Assembly: GCA_022575985.1 (NCBI GenBank)
Contig: JAKSXM010000014.1
Coordinates: forward strand, 28,458,001 to 28,522,000
Origin: Anagrus nilaparvatae
Lineage: Eukaryota; Arthropoda; Insecta; Hymenoptera; Mymaridae
Length of the DNA stretch: 64,000 nucleotides
Direction of reading: 5' to 3'
Made by a program: the position numbers and the translations under genes. Shown here piece after piece: positions 57,713 to 64,000 of the stretch (positions are counted from its first letter, which is position 1; each line of letters begins with the position of its first letter). The notes beneath the pieces are model-generated. The model was not told where the DNA came from and did no database searches. It saw only the letters and a program-made list of their open reading frames with translations.

Positions 57713-60199
57713 AATAGTATTTTGCGTTTACCATTATTTAATATTGAACGTTTTAATTTAAAATTTGAACTATTTTATGAGAAATTTTTAACTATAAAAT
57801 ATGATGAAAAGAAGCTGAATTTGAGTGCAAATTGCTCATATTTGGAACCAATATATTTTTTTGGATTTGGAAACTATTAACTCCGAGGTAGCACATTGAA
57901 AAATATATTTTAGCGTCATATTCCCTGATCAATAACTGTGAACAGAGTACGTAAAATACATTAGTGGTTTCTATATATTGTACAAAACAAACTATAACAT
58001 AACCTCTAATTTTCATTTGAATACTCGCTTTGGCTTAATATATATTTTAGGTATCAACATAAATTATGATGTAAATTTTATTTTTTTTAAATCCAATCAA
58101 ACTATAATTAAATTATATTTTAATTTCAAATCTATCGTGCACGAAATTTAATATAAATAGATCGTATATACTACCCACTAATTTTAATCAATTTATTTAT
58201 TTTAATTATTTATAAAAATAAATTTGAATTTTTTATTAAGAATTTAAAATTTTTATTGAAAATTAAAGTTATATTTAATCAAAATTAAATTGTAATGGAT
58301 TTTATTAAGTTTTTGGATGCTCATTTATTGTAATATTTTTTATGAATTAAGTATATATAAAGTTTTTTTTACATCGTAAAAAAAATATCTGAATATAATT
58401 TACTTTGAAAATGAATTCTACTTTCATGAAAAAAGTAACTTTTAATAAACATTGCAATCCCTTTGATGCGGTTTGCTCTCTTATATGAATTTTCTGTAAA
58501 ATATTATATACACCAAAGAGTAAAAATTTTACTTTACAATTATATTTTAACGTAAATTAAACTCAATTCTGAGAAATACATTTTTTGTCATTTTGTTTAT
58601 AAAATTTATGCGTTTTAAACATACAAAAAAAAAATTTTCTTTATTAAAATTATTAAAAAAAATTTTAATGTAAAAGGAAAGTATTTTTTTTTCAATGAAT
58701 TTTTTCTTTATTATTAGCAAAAAGAAAAGAATTGTTTTAATTGTTATGTAATTTTTAATAAATTATAATTTATTATTCTGAGAATTGCATTGAATTTTAT
58801 TCTTGATATAAATACACTAACTTCAAGCAAAAGTTGAACTTAAAAAAGTACTTGAAAAAGTACTTCAGCCATGAAAATAAGGAATGAAATGTTGAGAAAA
58901 ACTAATTTTTTATGAAATAAATTAATTAAACTTTTAGTTCAATAACTTGAGTACTTTTATTATTTAATTAAAACTAAATAGACAAATCTTTATAAAAATT
59001 TCTGAAACAATTATAATGCTAAATATTTCGTATTTATAACGAGCAAAGCTTTATCAGATATCGAGATCAAAACAAAACTGATTAATCAGATTCCTTTAAT
59101 TATTAACATTTTAGCTTTTGTCATCGCGTAGCTGACCATATTATGGTTTTTCGCGCAAAGCGGATTAATGTGAAGGCATGTTCAATACTATTCATTTTCG
59201 TACTTTTTCGGAAGTTTTTTAACCATACATTTTTCTGTAGAAAATAAATTTTACTGTAGAAAATCGTTTTATTTAATTTGACGTCAATTTTCACGTACTC
59301 AGTAAAATTTTTTATGCAAAACGGATTAATGCATCATTTATAAAAGTTTTATTGGAATCAGTTAAAAAAAATATTTTTCTTAATTATTCTAAAATTTTTG
59401 TGAGAGTTAGTATAGTGCAAGCCTGAAACTTTTTTTTGCAGTCATTCTCTGGTAGCCCACCAAAGAAAGCATCTAAGAAATAAAAAAAAATAATCTAAAG
59501 TTGTTTTTTAAATCTTTACCAGATGTTTTGTTTTGCTTTACCCGTTTTTAACGATAGCTAATATTAAATTTACAAAATTTTTTTAAACAAATTTAATATC
59601 TGAAATCTCCTGTTACTTTTGACATAATCAAATTTTAATACCATTAAAAATAAATTATAAAAAAAAATATAAAAACTACAACTATGAAAAAAAAATCCTT
59701 TGCCTTAAAATTACTTTATTACATAAAAAAAAAATGGCCTATCATCAAAGGATGTTAAACTCAAAAGCATTTCTTGAATAGCAGTATTGCAAAGCTTTCT
59801 CAAATATTTTTTTAAAAACATAATATATATAAACGTATATTATAAATTAAAAATTCTTTTGTCTTTTAGTAATAAGAATAAAATGACAACAAAAAAAAAT
59901 TAAACTGAAAATTAATTGGATCTATTAATAGAAGATCTACTATCAGAAATAATTTAACTTTTAAATAATTTGTTTCTCAAGCACTTTGAAGAGGTAATCA
60001 AGTGCATGTATTATATATACACCGATGTAGCAAAAGCATTCCACTAGGTAAACTAAGATTGTATTGTAAATTATATTGTGAATTATAAGTTGTTATTAAA
60101 GTGGTTTCACTCCTATTTATGTGATCGTAATCAATTAGTTAAAATAAATCAAAAATTATCAAAATCAATCATTCCCACTTCTAGAGTACCACCTTTTTT
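57713..60199. other. AT-rich stretch, nothing recognised
   Basis: The minus-strand frame at 57792-58016 shows no domain. A short near-duplicate 'gcaaagcggattaatg' (59155-59170) and 'gcaaaacggattaatg' (59316-59331) is noted without interpretation. Confidence 0.5.
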
Positions 60200-60410
60200 T
60201 TTAGTTTCCTGAGGTCTCAAAACGTCCTGATCTGCAGACTTAGAGGGGACGCCATCATGGGAAGGTGGACTTGAGCATGCTGTACAAGTAAAAAATGCAA
60301 ATTAACGAGTGGCTGTACTATTTGGGTAAGGTAAATACCGTTGAACACACGTTCTTTGAATGTTTGCGCTACTCAGAGGGGCTTCCGTCCTTTCCAGCAC
60401 CCTGAATACA
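60200..60410 (+). pseudogene. LINE ORF2 C-terminal scrap
   Basis: A GC-richer patch whose plus frame 60316-60405 reads YYLGKVNTVEHTFFECLRYS and then a stop. This resembles the C-terminal zinc-knuckle of R1-type and related LINEs (C..CG....EHTFF.C..W) with the first cysteines lost. The upstream 60230-60300 part has the same composition but no clear frame. Too short to assign. Confidence 0.55.
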
Positions 60411-61033
60411 TCTTGTAACGCATAAATATTTGCAGCCGTCCGACATTTTAGAAATAATAGAAAAGCTTCATCTTTATTTAGAATTTCAGAAAATTATAAC
60501 ACATAAAAATAAAATTGATATTACTAACTCCAGTGAATTCACTTTCTGTAAGAGTTTAAAAGTTCATATTACAAAAAAAATATAAACACCAATACTGACC
60601 AACTAAAAATAATATAATTCAAATTTTTTTATGTTTATAATCATATTTTTTATTTTAAATAATATGATTTATGTAAAAAGTTAATTTTGTTGAATAAATA
60701 AAATTTTGTAATGTTAAATAATTTAAAAATAATAATTAGGAAAAGTTGATAATAAAAAAAAACCATTTCAAAAATAATAATATCTAAAAAGTTAGTTTTC
60801 TCAGGTTTGGATTGTTTATTTATATATTTAAAAGCTTAAGCTCGAACGAATATAAATGTGGGTTATTTCACGTTAATTGTTTAAAGTTATTTTTAAAATC
60901 CTTAAAATTTATCCATCAAAGGGCATTCTAAGATCGATGCCATAAAGCCTATCGTAGATTATGTATATTGGGAACGACGATTAATGGCTACTCTAAGGTA
61001 TGAATTAACATTGTGCATATAGAATATTTTTAA
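60411..61033. other. AT-rich stretch, nothing recognised
   Basis: A small islet of higher GC at 60910-61000 precedes the Penelope B repeat. I see no frame or repeat in it. Confidence 0.45.
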
Positions 61034-61169
61034 TAATTAATTTTACCTTTTTATCCGTCTTGTGACTTCGTTTATACGTCTAAACCGACGCGTTTCGAAC
61101 CACTTCGTTCAACATCAGGGTTTACTAAAAAACTAACATTACACTAACACAAATTTTTTTGTAAAACAC
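61034..61169 (-). repeat. Left inverted terminal repeat of Penelope B copy 2
   Basis: Reverse complement of 62020-62172, which is slightly longer because it carries an extra 'gttatgttagttttat' duplication. The mirrored outer boundaries are 'taattaatttta' at 61034 and 'taaaattaatta' at 62161-62172. Confidence 0.85.
61081..61124 (-). ncRNA. Hammerhead ribozyme, left repeat of Penelope B copy 2
   Basis: On the minus strand: stem I UAAACC (61119-61124) pairs GGUUUA (61081-61086). The core reads CUGAUG then UU where GA..A is expected. Stem II is GAAC/GUUC, then GAAA, stem III ACGCGU and C at 61087 as the cleavage nucleotide (GUC triplet). Only the A9 position of the core is off. Same 44-nt length as the right copy. 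Confidence 0.65.
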
Positions 61170-61914
61170 AGATACAGTAATTCATGGTAAATCACGTCAC
61201 CCACAGTCACAAAAAATGGCCAGTTTTAACTCATTTGTTCACAGACTATTAACAATACCACTTAGTGAACAAAACTAAAAAGAAGAACTTAAAATACTAA
61301 AATACATAGCATATACAAATGGATACAGAAGCAACATCATCGACAAGATCATATATAAACAAAAAAATAGAACAAAAATAAAATCATCTAAATACGTATC
61401 AGCCACATACGGTAATTACACAGCTATTACTTTAACAAATATTTTTAACAAATTTAACAACCAAGTAAGCATCAGAACGGAAAATAAAACAGCTAAATTG
61501 CTTAGAAACAGTATAAATATTCCTACTGCAGATAAATCGGGAGTTTATAAAATATGTTGTGATGATTGTGACAGCTACTACATCGGCCAAACAGGAAGGA
61601 AATTTTCAGCCAGATTCCCAGAACACTTGCCATCAAAAAAGAATACCAGTAAAATAATAAATTCAAATTTTGCAAGGCACACCATCAAAGAAGGTCACAA
61701 ACATCCAAGCCTGGAAAATAATCTAAAACCCTTACATATATGTAATAAGAGTACAAGATTGGACGCGCTAGAAGAATTCGAAATATATAGAGCATTTAAA
61801 AATAAAGATAAAATATTGAATGACCAGTTGAATTTTAAATCGAATTCTATATATAACACTATTATAAATCTTATAAATTTAAAATCCAAAAACAATAACA
61901 ATCAATGCTTATAA
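61170..61914 (+). pseudogene. Penelope B RT thumb plus GIY-YIG endonuclease, one stop
   Basis: A single plus-strand frame from DTVIHGKSRHPQSQK through FVHRLLTIPLSEQN, a stop at 61276-61278 (Tyr in copy 1), then KEELKILKYIAYTNGYRSN, VSATYGNYTAITL, and the endonuclease in the 61498-61914 open stretch. There GVY is at residues 15-17, a CCxxC cysteine cluster at 20-24, YIG at 28-30, the conserved Arg in QTGR at 34, and FPEH at 40-43. Later come NFARHTIKEGH, LDALEEFEIYRA with a candidate catalytic Glu, and NDQLNFKSNSIYN at the end. The endonuclease domain looks intact; RT lacks its palm, including YVDD. Endonuclease-only expression is conceivable but unsupported. The domain would nick DNA during target-primed insertion in a full element. 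Confidence 0.85.
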
Positions 61915-61937
61915 TAAATAAATAAAAATAATAAAAA

Positions 61938-62012
61938 TTTTCAGTGTCGAGCAGCTCTCCAAAGCGCGCGCTCGTGTGTTAGATAAAAACAAAATGTTAC
62001 GTAAAATTAAGT
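61938..62012 (+). other. Conserved Penelope B 3' leader with hairpin
   Basis: Almost identical to 51582-51655. Contains 'cgagcagctctccaaagcgc' followed by 'gcgctcg': cgagc and gctcg can pair around a short loop. Its conservation between copies is higher than that of much of the coding part. Role unknown; possibly RNA recognition by the element's own protein. Confidence 0.5.
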
Positions 62013-62019
62013 GATAAAA

Positions 62020-62172
62020 GTGTTTTACAAAAAAAGTTAGTGTTATGTTAGTTTTATGTTAGTGTAATGTTAGTTTTTTAGTAAACCCTGATGATGCACC
62101 AAGTGGTTCGAAACGCGTCGGTTTAGACGTATAAACGAAGTCACAATACGGATAAAAAGATAAAATTAATTA
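62020..62172 (+). repeat. Right terminal repeat of Penelope B copy 2
   Basis: Starts 'gtgttttacaaaaaa', carries tandem 'gttagtgt/gttagttt' motifs, then the ribozyme, then 'gacgtataaacgaagtcaca', mirrored in the left repeat. Confidence 0.85.
62082..62125 (+). ncRNA. Hammerhead ribozyme, near-canonical, right repeat of Penelope B copy 2
   Basis: A self-cleaving RNA motif of the minimal type known from Penelope-like elements. Stem I UAAACC (62082-62087) is fully complementary to GGUUUA (62120-62125). The core CUGAUGA (62088-62094) is complete. Stem II 62095-62109 is imperfect (ACC/GGU plus an outer G-C, four-nt loop). The invariant GAAA is at 62110-62113. Stem III ACGCGU (62113-62118) is self-complementary without a loop, so cleavage would probably need pairing of two RNAs. 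C62119 completes the GUC triplet and is the predicted cleavage position. The mirrored left copy and the differently sequenced but equally paired family A motifs support it. Activity is inferred, not shown. Confidence 0.8.
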
Positions 62173-64000
62173 TTCAATACTGTGACTTGGACACCATGAA
62201 AATTTTTTTTTAATCCATAATATTTTTAATAAAATGAATCAAAGATTTAAGATTTTTACAAAAATATATGTTTTTTTTTTCAATTTAATATCTTTATTAT
62301 AACTCATAATGTGCTATTTCTTACTTTTACTATGTTATTCATGGAAAAAAAGTAGCCATGTTTTATACACGCCTACGTTAAAATCATGGTGGTGTATTTA
62401 ATTGTGGTTCCCAATAGAACGAGGGAAATTCAGCATGTTGATCCCCCTGACATATTTCTAGCGACGCTAGACGTCAAAAACACCTTTGACTAGGCTAGCT
62501 GGGACGATATGTTTTTTCTTTCGGTTTAATTTTAGGATATGAGTTACGAAATGCATTTCAAAAAATTTTATTATCCAATTTTTTTTAAGCTTGTTAAAAA
62601 ATTGATATTTTGTCCAAAAAAATCATGAATAATTCCATATATACTAAATTTAACGTAAATTATGAAAAATAATATTCAAAAAATGAAAATGAAAATTATT
62701 TTAATCGTAATAATAAAGCATAAAATATAATCATATATATTAAAATTATATTTATCATAATTATAAAATCCTGCTTTAAAAACTTTACTATATTATAAAA
62801 TTTATAAATTTTCTACATAATAACGAAAATTATAAAGGACAAGGATTTGTTATAAAGGGATTTTTAAACTTGCATTAAATTATAAAAAAATATTATATTA
62901 ATTTTCTCTTTGTTTTTTCATCGAATAAAATATACAAAGAAAATTTTCTTATATACGTGGTAAAATTAAAATGTCAGTACTTATGTCAAAAAAAAAAAAA
63001 AAATTATTAAGGAAGCAGCTGGAAATCACAAGTTATACATTTTAGATGAATAGAAAATGTCAGTTATATTATAATGTGTATGCTAACAATAATAATAATA
63101 AAGATTTTTCGCGCTAAAAAGAAAAATAAAGAAAAAAATAAAAGAGAAGAAAATTTATGTCAGTCGATAGTAAAAAAAAAAAAGGTTAAAAGAAATATTT
63201 TTGTATATATTTTTTAATGATTTATATTATCTAATAATACTAAATTATATATAAAACTTAATGAGCACCTAATTAAAGAGCGTTGGATGAGAGAAAATTT
63301 TATTTTTATTATTATATAAGTTAAGAAATTTATTTTACCTTGAATAAAAGATCTCTTATCTTAATATATATTTTCTTAAAATAAAAAGAAAAATAAAAAA
63401 AAAGGTAAACATTAACTTAAATCTACGAAATTCCATAGCTCTGCTACCAAAATCTTACTAAAATCTAATTTACATGAGAATTAGTTTTTCTCCATAAAAT
63501 ACTATAAACCAGCTAAAAGAGCTATTTTCATGCAAATTATGTTAAAAAGTCCTGAAATTATTATTTTTTTATTTTTATAATTAAAATTATGTTTATTATT
63601 TTTATTTAATATAAATTATATTAGTACTCTGATTAATATGATTTAATTTTATACTGAAAATATTATGCATGCAATAACACTTTTCATTTTAAATGATATT
63701 TTAAGTTTTTTGTGCTTCTTTTTTCATTTATATTTAAAGGTAATTGCTGCAGTTTTTTTTTATATGCTCAAAAAAAAAATGTTTTAAGAAAATGATCATT
63801 TTCTTCTTCTTTTTCTTTTTAACTTCTTAATTACAAAGTTAAAAAAAACCACAAAAAATATATATTTTATGTAATTATTTTTTATAATTTTAATATTCAA
63901 ATATATAATAGACTGTCATTTAAAATTTATTTTTTATTCAATTTAATATATAAAATAAAATTAATATGTTTACTTGGTAAAAATGATTTATTTTTTAATT
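62173..64000. other. AT-rich stretch, nothing else recognised
   Basis: Apart from the LINE scrap at 62440-62515, only A/T-rich sequence with poly-A runs and a few TA tracts. No frame with a domain, no paired repeats. Confidence 0.5.
62440..62515 (+). pseudogene. LINE reverse transcriptase scrap
   Basis: Plus frame reads PPDIFLATLDVKNTFD, a stop at 62491-62493, then ASWDDM. This is the 'TLDVKNAFNSASWD' block around the first catalytic Asp of R1- and I-type LINE reverse transcriptases. A GC-rich islet of about 120 bp; the flanks have decayed beyond recognition. Confidence 0.7.

Larger units (their letters stand above)
61034..62172 (+). mobile_element. Penelope-like element, family B, copy 2, inverted terminal repeats with two ribozymes
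   Basis: A compact 1.14-kb relic: left inverted repeat 61034-61169, the RT thumb plus GIY-YIG reading frame 61170-61914, a 3' leader, and right repeat 62020-62172. The two repeats are mirror images, each holding a 44-nt hammerhead motif; the right one is near canonical. The left repeat joins the body at 'agatacagtaattc', so the 5' part of RT is deleted. Only one nonsense codon interrupts the remaining frame, making this the best-preserved Penelope here. Confidence 0.88.

Noticed and set aside
1..64000. CRISPR arrays, tRNA or rRNA genes, bacterial operons
   Set aside because: No regularly spaced direct repeats with unique spacers, no T-loop-like GGTTCGAATCC blocks in a cloverleaf context, and no rRNA-like sequence noticed by eye; a covariance-model scan was not possible here.

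Overview
The window looks like nuclear DNA of an insect, or at least an arthropod. By eye it is about three quarters or more A+T, crowded with (TA)n, poly-A and poly-T runs. It has spliced exons, several classes of eukaryotic retrotransposon and DNA transposon, and no bacterial-type gene density. The element mix (R1-clade LINEs, Penelope-like elements, piggyBac-type and mariner/Tigger-type relics) fits insects. A hymenopteran is possible but I cannot fix the order from this sequence.

Only one host gene is convincingly present. Two minus-strand exons (11741-11876 and 9688-9899) join in frame into one immunoglobulin domain closely resembling the first Ig domain of the Sidestep family of axon-guidance receptors. 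No further exon of that gene was recognised, so much of the window may be intron or flank of a large neuronal gene (inference).

Most other recognisable content is mobile DNA, nearly all broken. Left to right: R1-clade LINE 3' fragment (1040-1660); Penelope-like element A copy 1 with long inverted repeats (2636-4555); an AT-rich foldback MITE in three copies (8195-8619, 16234-16640, 41123-41660); a 335-bp hairpin MITE (about 23995-24329); a large foldback of ~330-bp tandem units (26838-29450); a Tigger/pogo transposase relic (29640-30665); a 24-bp, 8-codon minisatellite (30827-30970); two LINE fragments abutting 5' to 5' (34113-35800 minus, 35830-36550 plus); a piggyBac-type MITE nested in a MITE (41152-41373); Penelope A copy 2 (46305-47560); Penelope B copy 1, split by a LINE 3' end with a 13-bp target-site duplication (50275-51760); a 2.28-kb TTAA-flanked palindrome nested in a second inverted repeat (52195-54870); LINE scraps at 60.2 and 62.4 kb; and Penelope B copy 2 (61034-62172).

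The most interesting signal is a set of hammerhead-ribozyme-like motifs in the Penelope terminal repeats. The copy at 62082-62125 has the standard core, a GUC cleavage triplet, a six-base-pair stem I and a minimal self-complementary stem III. The A family keeps the same 44-nt architecture with different but still complementary stem sequences. Ribozymes in Penelope-like elements are known in general; these two families in mirror-image (inverted) arrangement are the part to check. Second are the two kilobase-scale palindromes, which could be sources of long hairpin RNA.
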